This document shows, piece after piece, positions 35,175 to 46,463 of a stretch of DNA of 64,000 nucleotides; the stretch's first letter is position 1, and each line of letters opens with the position of its first letter. Origin of the DNA: Bryobacterales bacterium (GTDB lineage Bacteria; Acidobacteriota; Terriglobia; Bryobacterales; Bryobacteraceae). The stretch lies in assembly GCA_020846745.1 (NCBI GenBank), contig JADLDI010000032.1, positions 1 through 64,000 on the forward strand, written 5' to 3'. Made by a program: the position numbers and the translations under genes. The notes beneath the pieces were generated by a model, which searched no databases, was not told where the DNA came from, and saw nothing but the letters and a program-made list of their open reading frames with translations.

Positions 35175-36458
35175 TCACCGCTCCCGCTGGTGCACGATCC
35201 TGCCGTTCACGATCGTTGCCACCGGCCCGCCACGAAACTCCTGATTGTGGAACGGAGAGTTCTTACTCTTCGAATGGGTCTTATTGACGTCGTACGTCCA
35301 GACCAGGTTGGGATCGAAGATCGTCACATCGGCGCAAGCGCCGGGTGCGAGCCGGCCGCGGTCCAACTTGAGAACCCGCGCGGGACCCGTGGTGAACATC
35401 TCGATCATCCGCATCAGCGGCAGCTTTCCCGGATGCACCAGCACCTGAAGCGACAACGCGATGGCCGTCTCAAGGCCGGTGATGCCAAACGGGCACCGCT
35501 CGAATTCCTGCATCTTCTCGCTGCCGGCGTGCGGCGCGTGGTCAGTGGCGATAACTTCGACACTGCCGTTCACCAACCCGTCGATCACATGTTGAATGTC
35601 GCGCTTCGCCCGTAGCGGCGGCTTCATCTTGTAGTTGCTGTCGTAAGGGAGCGAATCCTCGTCGGCTAGGACAAAATGATGCGGACAGGCTTCGGCACTG
35701 ACTCGCAGACCGCGCGACCGGGCCAAACCGACCATCGCCACCGCGTTCGATGTCGAGATATGTGCGATGTGGAGACGCGCGCCCGTAACCTCGGCGAGCA
35801 GGATGTCGCGGGCAACCATCACATCTTCCGAGGCGGCGGGGATGCCGCGCAGCCCGCGCCGGACAGAGGTGGTGCCTTCGTGCATGTCGCCGCCGGCCGA
35901 AAGGTTCAAGTCCTCGCAATGATCGATCACCGGGATGTCCCAGCCGTTGGCAAGTTCCATCGCCCGCCGCATGACACGCGAATTCATCACTGGGCGGCCA
36001 TCGTCCGAAATAGCAACGGCCCCGGCCTTCCGCATGGCGCCAATCGAGGCGAGTTCTTCACCGGCGCTACCCTTCGTAATGGCGCCGATCGGGAACACAT
36101 TGACCGGCGACAACTGGCGGGCCCGTTCAATGATGTACCGCGTAACGGTAGCGCTGTCGTTCACCGGGGCGGTGTTCGGCATGCAGCAGATCGAAGTGAA
36201 GCCTCCGGCCGCCGCGGCGCGGCCGCCCGTTTCGATCGTTTCCGCATGTTCAAAGCCCGGCTCGCGCAAATGGACGTGCATGTCGATGAACCCGGGGGCG
36301 ACCACCATCCCGTGCGCATCGAACACCTCGGCGCCGGTCGCATCAAAGTGCGTGCCGATTGCGCGGACTACACCGTCTTCCAGCAGCACATCGGCCACCG
36401 AGTCGTGGCCGGTCGACGGTTCCATCACCCGGCCGTTTCTAATGAGCAGCGGTTTCAT
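35175..36458 (-). CDS. pyrC: Dihydroorotase
   Basis: 427 residues, class I dihydroorotase, which closes carbamoyl-aspartate to dihydroorotate in pyrimidine synthesis. Metal ligands are visible in [20 protein letters not shown], the histidines VIDHCEDL and HIAHIST, and the late aspartate [16 protein letters not shown] is the conserved substrate loop. Start overlaps pyrB by four bases; last gene of pyrR-pyrB-pyrC. Confidence 0.95.
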   Translation of the reverse strand: MKPLLIRNGRVMEPSTGHDSVADVLLEDGVVRAIGTHFDATGAEVFDAHGMVVAPGFIDMHVHLREPGFEHAETIETGGRAAAAGGFTSICCMPNTAPVNDSATVTRYIIERARQLSPVNVFPIGAITKGSAGEELASIGAMRKAGAVAISDDGRPVMNSRVMRRAMELANGWDIPVIDHCEDLNLSAGGDMHEGTTSVRRGLRGIPAASEDVMVARDILLAEVTGARLHIAHISTSNAVAMVGLARSRGLRVSAEACPHHFVLADEDSLPYDSNYKMKPPLRAKRDIQHVIDGLVNGSVEVIATDHAPHAGSEKMQEFERCPFGITGLETAIALSLQVLVHPGKLPLMRMIEMFTTGPARVLKLDRGRLAPGACADVTIFDPNLVWTYDVNKTHSKSKNSPFHNQEFRGGPVATIVNGRIVHQRER

Positions 36459-37366
36459 TGGTTCAGCACTCGCTCGAGGACTGCCATGCGAACGGCAACA
36501 CCGTTTTCAACCTGGTTGAGAATCACCGAGCGTTGCGAATCGGCTACTTCGCTCGACAGTTCGCGGCCACGGTTGATCGGTCCGGGATGCATGACGAGAA
36601 CATCCGGCTTGGCGGCGCCCACGTGCTCGAGGCGCAGCCCGTAGAAGCCGAAGTACTCGCCAGGAGGAAAGGGCGTCTCGTGCTGGCGTTCCAGTTGGAC
36701 GCGAAGCATCATGATGACGTCCGCATCGCGAATGGCCTCGTCCATGTCGTAGGTGAGGGAAACGTTTGGGGCAAGCCGGCCGAGTTCGCGGGGCAGCAGT
36801 GTGGGGGGGCCGCACAAAACGACGTGGGCGCCGAACTTCGACAGCAGATACATGTTCGATCGCGCAACCCGCGAATGGGCGATGTCGCCGATAATGGCAA
36901 CTTTCAGGCCTTCGAGCGTGGGGCGATGGTCGAGAATAGTCCGTGCATCGAGCAGGGCCTGCGTCGGGTGCTCGTGTGTGCCGTCGCCGGCATTGATGAT
37001 CGGCGTGGGCAGGTAACGGGCTAAAAAGTGCGGGGCGCCGGACGCGGCGTGACGCATGACAATCGCGTCCGGCCGCATCGCGCCCAACGTGTTGAGCGTA
37101 TCCACCAGCGATTCACCTTTAGAAACGCTGGAACCTGCGGCCGTGATGGAGACGGCGTCGGCGCCGAGCCGCTTCGCGGCAATCTCGAAGCTGGTGCGTG
37201 TGCGTGTGGACGATTCGAAAAAGAGGTTCACGATCATCTTGCCGCGGAGCAGGTCGTACTTCTTCACAGGCTGTGCCTGCACCTGCTGAAAATCTTTGGC
37301 GCGCGCAAGAACCTGTTCAATATCGGAGCGGTTAAGCTCTTCGATCCCAAGCAATCCGGCAGGCAT
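36455..37366 (-). CDS. pyrB: Aspartate carbamoyltransferase catalytic chain
   Basis: 303 residues. The carbamoyl-phosphate motif [13 protein letters not shown] is near residue 50, HPTQALLD near 130 and MHPGPINRG near 260. It condenses carbamoyl phosphate with aspartate. No pyrI regulatory chain follows, as is usual outside enterobacteria; pyrC, which overlaps it, is an active-looking dihydroorotase. Confidence 0.95.
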   Translation of the reverse strand: MPAGLLGIEELNRSDIEQVLARAKDFQQVQAQPVKKYDLLRGKMIVNLFFESSTRTRTSFEIAAKRLGADAVSITAAGSSVSKGESLVDTLNTLGAMRPDAIVMRHAASGAPHFLARYLPTPIINAGDGTHEHPTQALLDARTILDHRPTLEGLKVAIIGDIAHSRVARSNMYLLSKFGAHVVLCGPPTLLPRELGRLAPNVSLTYDMDEAIRDADVIMMLRVQLERQHETPFPPGEYFGFYGLRLEHVGAAKPDVLVMHPGPINRGRELSSEVADSQRSVILNQVENGVAVRMAVLERVLNQ

Positions 37367-37380
37367 TGTGTGTGGGTAAG

Positions 37381-37932
37381 CTAATCGACTCGTTCGACGA
37401 GAAGCACCTTCTCGGTCCCGTCAATTTCATTGAACTTCACTTCGATGATTTCCAGATCCGTGGTCTGCACGTTCCGGCCCACGTAGCGGGCTTCGATCGG
37501 CAACTCGCGATGGCCACGGTCGATGAGTACCAAAAGTTGGACGCGGGCGGGACGGCCGTGATCGAACAGCGCGTCGAGGGCGGCGCGAATGGTACGGCCC
37601 GTGTAAAGGACATCGTCAATAAGGATGATGTCCTTGCCCGTGACGGGAAAGTTGATTTCAGTGGCGTTGACGACAGGCTGCTGTGAGACAGTCGAGAGGT
37701 CGTCGCGATAAAGGTTGATGTCGAGAATCCCGACCGGGATCGGACGCGCTTCAAGGGCCTCGATCTTGGCGGCCAGACGCTGCGCCAGCGGAACACCGCG
37801 GCGCCGGATGCCGATAAAGGCAAGTTGCTCGATGCTATCGGTTTTTTCGAGTATCTCGTGGGCCAGCCGAACGAGCGTGCGGTCGATTTCGCTGGCGGTC
37901 ATGAGTTGTCGTTTTTCGCGTGTGGCGGGCAT
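37381..37932 (-). CDS. pyrR: Bifunctional pyr operon regulator / uracil phosphoribosyltransferase
   Basis: 183 residues. The PRPP-binding loop [18 protein letters not shown] is near residue 97 and [14 protein letters not shown] near 45. PyrR proteins sense UMP and attenuate the pyr operon, with side activity as uracil phosphoribosyltransferase. I chose ATG 37932; upstream codons of the longer frame look non-coding. It opens the operon 15 bases before pyrB. I could not recognise a PyrR-binding antiterminator in the short leader. Confidence 0.92.
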   Translation of the reverse strand: MPATREKRQLMTASEIDRTLVRLAHEILEKTDSIEQLAFIGIRRRGVPLAQRLAAKIEALEARPIPVGILDINLYRDDLSTVSQQPVVNATEINFPVTGKDIILIDDVLYTGRTIRAALDALFDHGRPARVQLLVLIDRGHRELPIEARYVGRNVQTTDLEIIEVKFNEIDGTEKVLLVERVD

Positions 37933-38018
37933 GCGTGAGATGGTCGGAATCAGGGTAGCACGATTGCCGCGGCGACAGGTCTTCCGTCTTCCCCTCACTT
38001 CCGCCTTTGTCCTCCTCC

Positions 38019-39158
38019 CTACACCGCCTTCCTCGCCCCTTTGTTTGGGCGATCGACATCGATCGCCAGCAGCAACAGGTCGTCCTTTAGACCCGCCGCT
38101 GGACGTAACTCCTGCGCTATTTCGACTGTCGCTTTCGGCAGCGGTGTGGCCGCATGCCGGATGCAGGTCGATTTCAGCCGCTCAAGACCCACCTTCCGGG
38201 GTGCCCCCGGCGACGGCTCCACCATCCCGTCTGTATATAGGTAGATTCGCTCTCCTCCGGACAGCAGGATGTCTTTTCGCTGAAGAACCACAGAACTGAA
38301 TAACCCTAACGGATCGCTATCCATTTCCACCGTACGAGCCTGCCCCCCCGGTTCCACCACCACCGCCGGCGGGTGGCCGGCGCTCACCACCGACAACCAG
38401 TTGCTTCGGCGGTTCAGCCGCGCATAACACGCGGTCAGATATTGTTCGTGGTCCAACACCTCACGCATCACCGAGCCAATGCCCCGCATCGTCTCTTCTG
38501 GTGAGTAAAGCGGACCGGTGTACTGACGCAACAACGCCTTAATTGCCGAAGTCACAAACGATGCGCTCACTCCATGACCGCTCACGTCTGCCACAAAGTA
38601 GCCGAACACATCGCTGTCCAGCCGTACGACGTCGTAAAAGTCCCCGCCGGTCTCTTCTAATGGCTCGTAGTACACGGCATACTTCGCCTCCGGAATGTCT
38701 TCCGGATTCGCCAGAATTGCCTGCTGCGCATCCCGCAGCCTGTCAAGCCGGATGCGCTGCTCTTCTATCCGCGCCCGATTCGTTTCCCGAATTCGCAAGT
38801 GGACACGAACTCGTGCAAGGACCTCGTCGCGATAGACGGGCTTACAAATGTAATCCACCCCGCCGATCTTGAGACCGGTCACCTTACTTTTTACGTCGTC
38901 CAGTGCGGAAAGAAAAATGATCGGGATGTCGGAGGTGCTCTCGTCCGACTTCAGTCGTGCGCACGTCTCAAAACCCGACTCCCCCGGCATGATCACGTCG
39001 AGAAGAATTAAATCCGGGCGCTCGTTCCGGCTCGCCGCGAATCCCGCCGCCCCGTCCGGAGCCCAAATCACCTCGAACCCCTCTGTTTCTAAGATCCCGC
39101 GTATCAGCACCACATTAATTGGAGAGTCATCAATGATCAGGATCTTGGGCGAACTCAT
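38019..39158 (-). CDS. Response regulator with RsbU-like PP2C phosphatase output
   Basis: 379 residues. An N-terminal receiver domain (ILIIDDSPINVVLIRGIL, phospho-acceptor in LILLDVIMPGESG, lysine in DYICKPV) is joined by a helix to a PP2C/SpoIIE domain (EETGGDFYDVV, GYFVADVSGHGVSASFVTSA, LYTDGMVE, LKDDLLLLAID). It should dephosphorylate a STAS-domain antagonist in response to phosphorylation. It is divergent from the RsbW/STAS/CheA genes (109-base gap), suggesting a partner-switch fed by chemosensory phosphotransfer. Confidence 0.9.
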   Translation of the reverse strand: MSSPKILIIDDSPINVVLIRGILETEGFEVIWAPDGAAGFAASRNERPDLILLDVIMPGESGFETCARLKSDESTSDIPIIFLSALDDVKSKVTGLKIGGVDYICKPVYRDEVLARVRVHLRIRETNRARIEEQRIRLDRLRDAQQAILANPEDIPEAKYAVYYEPLEETGGDFYDVVRLDSDVFGYFVADVSGHGVSASFVTSAIKALLRQYTGPLYSPEETMRGIGSVMREVLDHEQYLTACYARLNRRSNWLSVVSAGHPPAVVVEPGGQARTVEMDSDPLGLFSSVVLQRKDILLSGGERIYLYTDGMVEPSPGAPRKVGLERLKSTCIRHAATPLPKATVEIAQELRPAAGLKDDLLLLAIDVDRPNKGARKAV

Positions 39159-39267
39159 ACCGAACCGTTAATAATCTCATCGGCCGGCCGTCAAAAAAAC
39201 TACACGAAAACCAAGACAAACCCCTGAGGAAATCGCCGGATTCTACCGATATGAGTTCGTGGGCCCA

Positions 39268-39714
39268 ATGCAGTTCGAGAAGTGGGAACCCGTCATGAAT
39301 CTGACGAATCGTTTGGAAGGCAACGTACCCGCTCAAGTTGAATCGGTCGATGCCGTTTGTGCAGAAGTGAAATGCCGGCTGATTGCGGATATACCGAAAA
39401 AAGAGCAGTTCATCATTGAGTTGTTACTCCGTGAGGCGTTGCTGAACGCTGTTGTGCATGGCAGCAAAGATCTTACCGATGCTTCCATTCATTACGACAT
39501 TGAACGTACCGCAGACTCCATTCGCGCAAAAGTTACAGACCGCGGCTCAGGCTTTGAGTGGAGCGAGTGGGAAATACCAGAGAAGACCGCCCTGACGAGT
39601 TCCGGTCATGGCTTGCAAATACTTCATCTGTACGCCGATTCGATTGCTTTCAATCCAATGGGCAATGAGATGGAATGGACGAGAAAGTTCCGGAAAGGAA
39701 ATGTTCATGCTTGA
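39268..39714 (+). CDS. RsbW-like HATPase anti-sigma/serine kinase
   Basis: 148 residues of the small HATPase_c_2 type. The N box is LLREALLNAVVHGS, G1 is VTDRGSGF and G2 is SSGHGLQIL. It would bind and phosphorylate the STAS protein whose gene overlaps its 3' end by eight bases. GTG 39259 and ATG 39295 are alternative starts; the latter (MNLTNRLEGNV) has a GTGGGA upstream. Confidence 0.85.
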   Translation: MQFEKWEPVMNLTNRLEGNVPAQVESVDAVCAEVKCRLIADIPKKEQFIIELLLREALLNAVVHGSKDLTDASIHYDIERTADSIRAKVTDRGSGFEWSEWEIPEKTALTSSGHGLQILHLYADSIAFNPMGNEMEWTRKFRKGNVHA

Positions 39715-40018
39715 CCTAGAAGTTCACCAAGAGCCTAAAGCGACTGTCATCGTTGTGCCGGGCGATTTGTTGGCTTCCTCGGTACCCGATGTGCGCGCTC
39801 GGCTGCGCGAACTGGTGAAGTCGGGTAAGACTCACCTCGTAGTCGACCTGCAACACACCCAGATGATCGACTCCACTGGTCTCGGCTTGTTGCTATCGGC
39901 GTATAACAGTGTTTCGACCGCGCAAGGCAGCTTCGCCGTTCGTGGTTTATCCGATGATCTGCTTGAACTGTTCCAGAGCCTTCGCATCAGCCAGCACTTC
40001 CCTGTTTCCGGGCGATAA
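39707..40018 (+). CDS. STAS-domain anti-sigma factor antagonist
   Basis: 103 residues. VVDLQHTQMIDSTGLGLLLS holds the serine that RsbW-type kinases phosphorylate (DSTGLG). ATG 39707 has AAAGGA seven bases upstream and overlaps the preceding gene. The likely pair is the kinase at 39268 and the phosphatase at 38019. No sigma factor gene is nearby, so the switch may act on another protein. Confidence 0.88.
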   Translation: MLDLEVHQEPKATVIVVPGDLLASSVPDVRARLRELVKSGKTHLVVDLQHTQMIDSTGLGLLLSAYNSVSTAQGSFAVRGLSDDLLELFQSLRISQHFPVSGR

Positions 40019-40022
40019 GCCG

Positions 40023-43000
40023 ATGCCGGTTCCCAATATGGAGGATGACCTTCTCCACGAATATCTCGCCGAATCGCGTGAGCATTTGGCCGATATCGAA
40101 GCCGACCTGCTGCTCATCGAAGAGCGCGGCGCCGACATCGATACCGATCATGTCAACAAAGTCTTTCGGGCGGCACATTCGATTAAGGGCGGTGCCGGGT
40201 TTTTCGACCTCGCCCGCATGCGCGACCTCGCGCACACGCTCGAAAACGTATTGGACTTGATCCGGTCTGCAAAACTGGTTCCCACGGGCGACGTGGTGAG
40301 CGCCCTGCTAAAAGGGTTCGACCGGCTGCGCGCGATGGTTGACGACCCTGCCGGCTCAGCCAGTATGGACATCGCGCCGCTCCAAGCCGCACTGGAACAA
40401 ACCGTCGCGGCCGGCGGCTCTTCACCGCAAGCCGAAAACATGCGCAAACACGTCTGCGTTGGCGCAGGCGCCGTCCAGCCACGGGTCAGCGTAACCGCGT
40501 TTGATCTCGACTCCGCCCGCAGCAGCGGCAAACTCGTTTATCTCGTCCGGTGCGACCTCATCCACGATGTCCAGCGGAAAGGAAAGACACCCCTCACCCT
40601 TCTCCACCAGCTAATTGACTACGGTGTTGTCCTCGATACGGCTTTCGACCTCGCCGCCGCCGGAACCCTCGACGAGGAGTCCTCCAATGAGTTCTGTCTT
40701 GACATTCTCTACGCCACCGCCGTCGGCGCAGACCTGATCGCCCAGGTGGTGGAAGTTGCCCAGCAGAGAATCTGGACTGTTGCCGTCGATGGCAGTTTGC
40801 AACTCGTCGGTAGCGCCGATCCGCCCCCACCCGCCCTGGCTGCGGCGAATCCGGAGCCCCCGCCAGTGGCCGCGGCCACACCGCTGGCCGCGGTGGTTCC
40901 GGTTGCGCCCGATCCACCACCCGCGGCCGAAGCAAAGGCCCCTGGGGAAACCGCCTCACGCCAGGCGGCAGAAGCCACTGTCCGGCTGCCCGTCTCGCTT
41001 CTTGACTCGTTGATGAACCTCGCCGGCGAACTTGTACTCGGCCGCAACCAGTTGAACGACGCGGTCTCCCGCCAGGACACCCAGTTGATCGTCGCCGCCA
41101 GCCAGCGGTTAAGCTCCGCCACCTCCGACCTGCAGGAGGCGGTCACGCGCACCCGCATGCAGCCCATCGGATCGCTGTTTCACAAGTTTCACCGCCAGGT
41201 CCGCGATTCCTCCCAGCGCCTCGGCAAGCGGATTCGCCTCATCACCGAAGGCAACGACGTTGAACTCGACAAGAAAATCATCGAAGGTCTGAGCGATCCC
41301 CTTAATCACATGATCCGCAATGCAATGGATCATGGCATCGAGGCTCCGGCGGGTCGCATCCAATGCGGCAAGCCTGAGGAAGGTACGGTCTGGCTTCGCG
41401 CATTCCACGAAGCCGGTGAAGTCATCCTCGAAATCGCTGACGACGGTCGCGGCATCGATTGCGAGAAAGTCGCTGCCAGCGCCATAAGTAAGGGCATCGC
41501 CACCATAGAGAGCGTCGCCAGAATGAGCGAGCCCGAAAAGCTCGCATTGATTCTAGTGCCTAGCGTTTCCACTGCCGCCAAGGTCAGCGAACTATCCGGC
41601 CGCGGCGTTGGTATGGACGTCGTGAAGACCAACATCGAACGCCTCGGCGGAAAGCTCGAAATCAGTTCCGAGTTGGGCCACGGCTCCACGTTTCGCATCC
41701 AACTTCCCCTCACCCTCGCCATCATTCCCTCGCTACTTGTCTCGGTACGGGGTGAGCAATTGGCCATTCCTCAGGTAAGTGTGCAGAAGTTGGTGCGCAT
41801 CGCCCCCGCTGAGGCGCCCGAGCGAATTGGCGGCGTCGGCAACTCCCAATTGCTAATGCTCGGTGGCGAATTGCTCCCGCTTGTGGATCTCGCCCAGGTA
41901 CTTGATTGTTGCGGCGCCCGGCCCTCGGCCGATCGGGCTTTGAATATTGTCATCGTTGCCGCTGGTTCACACCGCTATGGCCTATTAGTCGACAGTCTGC
42001 ACACCACGCTCGAAATCGTTGTGAAGCCGCTGGGCCGCCACGTCAAGCATTTGGCGCACTACGCCGGCGCCACCATTCTCGGCGACGGCCGGATCGCTCT
42101 CATTCTCGACGTTGCCGGATTAGCCGGCTTGGTGGGCTTGGAACACCGTGCCCAGGGCAAGGCGGTTGCGGCTGGTGCGGACCTCGCAACGGATGCTCAG
42201 CAGTTTGTCTTGTTGCGCCACTCCGCCAACCAGGCTTGCGCGGTCCCGCTCGGCCTCGTCGCTCGTGTCGAACGCATTCAGGCGGCCGCGGTGGAAACCG
42301 TGGGCGGCCGGCGGAGTATGCAATACCGGGGAGGCACGCTCCCGCTGATGACATTGGGCGATGCGGCCGGCCTTCAGCCCCTGGAAATCCAGCACGGCGC
42401 TCTCGTTGTGGTACTGCGGATGGGGGGCAGGGAAATGGGAATGCTCGGGATGGAGCCCGTGGACGTCGTGGAAACCGATGCCCCGATCGATACCCGTACC
42501 TTGCGCCAACCCGGTGTTGCCGGTTCGGCCATTATTCGCGGCCGCACCACCCTCATCGTGAATCCCTTTGAAATTGCGGACCGCTGCTGGCCCGGATGGA
42601 ACCGCTCGAAACAAACCGGCATGCGCGAGATTACCGGCCGGCCCACCGTCTTGGTCGTCGAAGACTCGGCATTCATGCGCGAGCAGGTTGTCGCGATTGT
42701 TCACGCCCAGGGGTGCGTCGCTATCGATGCCGAAGACGGGCTCGCCGCATGGGAGATCCTGCGGCAGCCTGATCACGGGATTTCACTCGTTCTGACTGAT
42801 GTCGAAATGCCGCGCCTCGATGGCCTTACTCTCACCAAACGCATCCGTGCCGATGCTCGGCTGGCGCATATACCTGTCCTCATGTTGACCTCTCTTGGCA
42901 GCGAAGATGCCCGCCGGCGGGGCCACGAAGCGGGAGCCACGGCGTACTCGGTCAAACTCGATCGCGACGAACTGGCCTCGACGCTGCTGCGGCTGCTCGG

Positions 43001-43190
43001 CTCGGCCACCCGGCCGGACACCGCGATCCAGAGCTTAGCCCAGCTGTCCGGCGAACTGCTGGCAGCGGGACCACCCGTCAGTCCGGTGGCCAACGCCGCG
43101 GAACATTCCGCTGGAATCTCCGCTTCTGCACCTGTCCCGGTGCCGGCCGAACTAGACGTAGTGCGCACCACGCAAGGAGACTTTAGATGA
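40023..43190 (+). CDS. cheA: Hybrid CheA histidine kinase with C-terminal receiver
   Basis: About 1055 residues. Order: Hpt domain ([14 protein letters not shown], His52), a proline/alanine-rich linker (~270-310), dimerisation domain ([20 protein letters not shown]), HATPase ([43 protein letters not shown]), a CheW-like domain, a second CheW-like segment ([20 protein letters not shown]), and a receiver ([26 protein letters not shown]). No clear CheY-binding P2 domain. Such receiver-fused CheA proteins are typical of alternative-function or twitching/Frz-like systems. The gene starts five bases after the STAS stop. Confidence 0.92.
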   Translation: MPVPNMEDDLLHEYLAESREHLADIEADLLLIEERGADIDTDHVNKVFRAAHSIKGGAGFFDLARMRDLAHTLENVLDLIRSAKLVPTGDVVSALLKGFDRLRAMVDDPAGSASMDIAPLQAALEQTVAAGGSSPQAENMRKHVCVGAGAVQPRVSVTAFDLDSARSSGKLVYLVRCDLIHDVQRKGKTPLTLLHQLIDYGVVLDTAFDLAAAGTLDEESSNEFCLDILYATAVGADLIAQVVEVAQQRIWTVAVDGSLQLVGSADPPPPALAAANPEPPPVAAATPLAAVVPVAPDPPPAAEAKAPGETASRQAAEATVRLPVSLLDSLMNLAGELVLGRNQLNDAVSRQDTQLIVAASQRLSSATSDLQEAVTRTRMQPIGSLFHKFHRQVRDSSQRLGKRIRLITEGNDVELDKKIIEGLSDPLNHMIRNAMDHGIEAPAGRIQCGKPEEGTVWLRAFHEAGEVILEIADDGRGIDCEKVAASAISKGIATIESVARMSEPEKLALILVPSVSTAAKVSELSGRGVGMDVVKTNIERLGGKLEISSELGHGSTFRIQLPLTLAIIPSLLVSVRGEQLAIPQVSVQKLVRIAPAEAPERIGGVGNSQLLMLGGELLPLVDLAQVLDCCGARPSADRALNIVIVAAGSHRYGLLVDSLHTTLEIVVKPLGRHVKHLAHYAGATILGDGRIALILDVAGLAGLVGLEHRAQGKAVAAGADLATDAQQFVLLRHSANQACAVPLGLVARVERIQAAAVETVGGRRSMQYRGGTLPLMTLGDAAGLQPLEIQHGALVVVLRMGGREMGMLGMEPVDVVETDAPIDTRTLRQPGVAGSAIIRGRTTLIVNPFEIADRCWPGWNRSKQTGMREITGRPTVLVVEDSAFMREQVVAIVHAQGCVAIDAEDGLAAWEILRQPDHGISLVLTDVEMPRLDGLTLTKRIRADARLAHIPVLMLTSLGSEDARRRGHEAGATAYSVKLDRDELASTLLRLLGSATRPDTAIQSLAQLSGELLAAGPPVSPVANAAEHSAGISASAPVPVPAELDVVRTTQGDFR

Positions 43191-44917
43191 GCTTGTTAGC
43201 AAGCATCCGGCTTAAACATAAGATGGCCTTCGGCGCCACGGCGATGGTTACAGTGCTGCTGGGAAGCCTGGCGCTGTCGGTCGGGATGATGAGTAAGATC
43301 AAGTCCGGCGCCGACGATTCACGGCGGCAGGGGCTGCGAACCCAGGAAATGCAGGATGCGCAGGCGCATGTCGTCCGGACCGTTATGCGGGTCGGAAATC
43401 TTCTTGTTCACGAGCAAAACCGATCGCTCGAGAGCCGGAAGGCGGTTGGGCGCTGCGGCGCCTGTCACGAGCCTCGCCCGATGCAAACCCTGCTCGATCC
43501 GATCGGGCAGGAGACCGGCGAGTACGAACGTCAGCTTTCCGGATTGGCCGCATCGGCGACGAGTGCCGAGGAGAAGCGTCTGCTCGCCGCTGCACAAAAA
43601 TCCAGTGCCTTGGTGAAATCCGCCAACGCGGAGGTGATCCGGTTGTGGGAGGCCGCGAAATACAGCGAGGCCTGGAATCTGTACTGCATCAACAGCCGGC
43701 CCGCTGTCACACGCATGGATGACACCATTGCCGCGCTCGTCAATCATAACCGGGCCCTCGTCGATTCGATTGCTCAGAGCACCGCCTCCACTCTCTCGCT
43801 GGTGCAGTTCGTGCTGATCCTGATCGTCTTCGGATCTGCCGTCACCGCGTTGCCGCTCACCTGGATCATGGCCCGCGACGTGGTCCGCCCCATCGCTTCT
43901 GTTATCAGTCACCTTGGACAGGTAGCCCACGGCGACGTGTCGCAGGATATGCCGGCCGATCTCCTCAATCGAAGCGATGAAGCGGGTGACCTCGCTAGGG
44001 CAACGCAGCAGGTCATCACCAACCTGCGCCCAATGATCCGCGATGTGGCGGATGGCGTCGAGAGCCTGTCTGCGTCTTCCACCCAACTCACCACCGTTTC
44101 GGCCAACATGTCGGCGGGCAGCAACCAAACCTCTGAGCGGGCCCAGGCTGTAGCCTCCTCCGCCGAAGAGATGAGCGCCACAATGGCCACGCTGACGTCA
44201 TCCATGGAGAACGCCTCGGAAAACCTGAGCGCCGTGGCCGCCGCTACCGAAGAGATGACCGCCACAATTGGCGAGATCGCCTCCAACTCGGAAAAGGCCC
44301 GTCACATCACGGGTGAGGCGACCCGCCAGGCCGAAGAGGTATCCCAACTTATGAACCAGCTTGGCCAGGCCGCGCAGAGCATCGGCAAGGTCACCGAAAC
44401 CATCAGCAACATCTCGGCTCAAACCAACCTGCTCGCGCTCAACGCCACGATCGAGGCCGCCCGCGCCGGCGCCGCCGGTAAGGGTTTCGCCGTGGTGGCC
44501 AATGAAATCAAGGATTTGGCCCAGCAAACCGCTGCCGCCACGGAAGACATCAAGGGCAAAATCAGCGGTATTCAGTTCTCTACGTCCCATACCGTAGAGG
44601 ACATCGGCAAGATTTCGAATACCATTCGCGAGGTCAGCGCCATCGTCTCCTCCATTGCTACCGCGATCGAGGAACAGGCCGCTGTTACCCGTGACATTGC
44701 CGGTAACATCGCGCGTGCTTCGATGGGCGTGCGTAGTGCTACCGGTCAAGTGGTCAGCAGTTCCGAAGTCAGCACCCAAATCGCCAACGACATAGAAACC
44801 GTAACTCACAAAGCGGGCGACGCCGCCAGCGGCAGCGCCCTCGTGCGCACCGGCGCCGAAAATCTTTCGCGCGTCGCCGAGCAATTACGGAATACCGTCG
44901 CGAAGTTCAGAGTTTGA
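43187..44917 (+). CDS. Methyl-accepting chemotaxis protein with CxxCH haem-type sensor motif
   Basis: 576 residues. Transmembrane segments are at ~15-35 and ~204-228 ([20 protein letters not shown]), followed by HAMP and the signalling domain with the hairpin tip [20 protein letters not shown] and [14 protein letters not shown]. The periplasmic domain contains RCGACHEP (C90, C93, H94), a c-type haem attachment motif, suggesting redox or gas sensing. The four-base overlap with cheA marks it as the cognate receptor. No C-terminal pentapeptide for CheR/CheB docking. Confidence 0.92.
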   Translation: MSLLASIRLKHKMAFGATAMVTVLLGSLALSVGMMSKIKSGADDSRRQGLRTQEMQDAQAHVVRTVMRVGNLLVHEQNRSLESRKAVGRCGACHEPRPMQTLLDPIGQETGEYERQLSGLAASATSAEEKRLLAAAQKSSALVKSANAEVIRLWEAAKYSEAWNLYCINSRPAVTRMDDTIAALVNHNRALVDSIAQSTASTLSLVQFVLILIVFGSAVTALPLTWIMARDVVRPIASVISHLGQVAHGDVSQDMPADLLNRSDEAGDLARATQQVITNLRPMIRDVADGVESLSASSTQLTTVSANMSAGSNQTSERAQAVASSAEEMSATMATLTSSMENASENLSAVAAATEEMTATIGEIASNSEKARHITGEATRQAEEVSQLMNQLGQAAQSIGKVTETISNISAQTNLLALNATIEAARAGAAGKGFAVVANEIKDLAQQTAAATEDIKGKISGIQFSTSHTVEDIGKISNTIREVSAIVSSIATAIEEQAAVTRDIAGNIARASMGVRSATGQVVSSSEVSTQIANDIETVTHKAGDAASGSALVRTGAENLSRVAEQLRNTVAKFRV

Positions 44918-44924
44918 GGGCGTC

Positions 44925-45365
44925 ATGAGCGGGGAACCAGAATCCCAGGCCGCGCTGGCGTCGACGTTCTACGTCAAAGGCGTCTTGTGTGCTCTCGACG
45001 CGACATCGATTCAGGAGGTGGTGCGCGTCCGGCCGGTCACAAGGGTCGCGCACGCGCCGGAGTACGTGCTCGGCGTGACAAACCTTCGCGGACGAATCAT
45101 CACTGTCATTGATCTGGCGCGCAGGTTAAACCTCGGTATTGCCGATGTAACTCCGGAAAGCCGCATGTACATTGTGCGGGATGGCGACGAGGCTGTTGGG
45201 CTCCTGGTAGATCGAGCCTCTGATGTCGTGGACTTGCCATCCCACGAGTTGAATGCGGGCTCGGCAGGCCTGCCGGCCGGCAACTCGCGATACATTGCCG
45301 GCATTGGACGATTCGAGCGGCAGGTCGTGCTGCAACTCAATCCGGCGGGAATTCTGGAGGCCTGA
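44925..45365 (+). CDS. cheW: Chemotaxis coupling protein CheW
   Basis: 146 residues. VVRVRPVTRVAHAPEYVLGV followed by TNLRGRIITVIDLARRLNLG and the second beta-barrel GLLVDRASDVVDLP is the CheW fold. It links the haem-type receptor to CheA. It lies seven bases after the receptor and six before cheB. Confidence 0.93.
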   Translation: MSGEPESQAALASTFYVKGVLCALDATSIQEVVRVRPVTRVAHAPEYVLGVTNLRGRIITVIDLARRLNLGIADVTPESRMYIVRDGDEAVGLLVDRASDVVDLPSHELNAGSAGLPAGNSRYIAGIGRFERQVVLQLNPAGILEA

Positions 45366-45371
45366 CGGCAT

Positions 45372-46463
45372 ATGGCTACACGCGTTCTCGTCGTTGACGA
45401 TTCCGCTTTGTTCCGCAATGTCGTGACACGCGCATTAGAGGGCATCGAAGGCGTTGAACTGGCCGGTTTTTGCTCCGACGGCCGCGAGGCGCTCGAAACG
45501 ATCTTGGCCAAACGTCCCGACATCGTCACCCTCGACATTGAAATGCCGGAAGTGAACGGTCTCGAAGTGCTTGACGCACTGCAGCGCCTCGAGAACAAGC
45601 CGGAGGTAATCGTTGTCAGCGGCGTTGCCCACAAATACCGGAACATGACGATGCGCGCGCTTGAATTGGGCGCTCTCGACTTCATAACTAAACCCGATTG
45701 TCAGCGTCGCGAAGAGCGCATCGCGGGGCTGCGCCGGCAACTCATCCCCGTTCTGGCCGCGGCTGTCCGCCGGTTGCGCCGAAAGCCGCAGAGGCGCACC
45801 GAAGCCGTACCGCCCGCTGTCGGCCGGCCACCCAGGGTACTGGACGAAGTGGCTGTACGAATGAAGAGGATCGGTGCGGGCAAACTCCGCCCGGCCATTG
45901 CCTTGATCGGGGTGTCCACCGGCGGGCCCATCGCCTTAGCGCAAATAATCCCGCAGCTTCCGGCCAGTCTTCGCGTGCCCGTGATTATTGTGCAGCACAT
46001 GCCGCCCATGTTCACCGTAAACCTCGCCGCACACCTCAATGCGCAGAGTCCAATCAATGTGCAAGAGGCCGTGAACGGCGAAATCGCGTTCCCCGGAACG
46101 GTTTACATTGCACCCGGCGGAAGCCATCTCAAGGCCGTACGCGGACGCGGCGGCGAAACGCGTCTCTTCACCACCATGGACCCGCCCGAGAATAACTGTC
46201 GTCCAGCCGTAGACTATTTGTTCCGGTCGGTGGCGGAGACCATGCCCGGCCGGGCCGTGGCGGCTGTTCTTACCGGCATGGGTGCGGACGGCACCGAGGG
46301 GCTGAAGGAGCTGAAGAAATCCGGGTGTCTCGCCATAGCCCAGGATGAAGCTACTTCCGTGGTTTTCGGTATGCCGAAAGAAGCCATCAAGGCGGGCGTT
46401 ATAGATTTCATCTTGCCGCTTCACCAAATTGCCGATGCGATTGTCAAGGCGGTAGGCAACTGA
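45372..46463 (+). CDS. cheB: Protein-glutamate methylesterase/deamidase CheB
   Basis: 363 residues. Receiver domain at ~1-120 (VLVVDDSALFRNVV, DIVTLDIEMPEVNGLE) and methylesterase domain at ~175-363 with the catalytic serine in GVSTGGP, histidine in VQHMPPMFT and aspartate in GMGADGTEG. It removes methyl groups from the receptor. GGAGG precedes the start. It shares one base with cheR. Confidence 0.95.
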   Translation: MATRVLVVDDSALFRNVVTRALEGIEGVELAGFCSDGREALETILAKRPDIVTLDIEMPEVNGLEVLDALQRLENKPEVIVVSGVAHKYRNMTMRALELGALDFITKPDCQRREERIAGLRRQLIPVLAAAVRRLRRKPQRRTEAVPPAVGRPPRVLDEVAVRMKRIGAGKLRPAIALIGVSTGGPIALAQIIPQLPASLRVPVIIVQHMPPMFTVNLAAHLNAQSPINVQEAVNGEIAFPGTVYIAPGGSHLKAVRGRGGETRLFTTMDPPENNCRPAVDYLFRSVAETMPGRAVAAVLTGMGADGTEGLKELKKSGCLAIAQDEATSVVFGMPKEAIKAGVIDFILPLHQIADAIVKAVGN

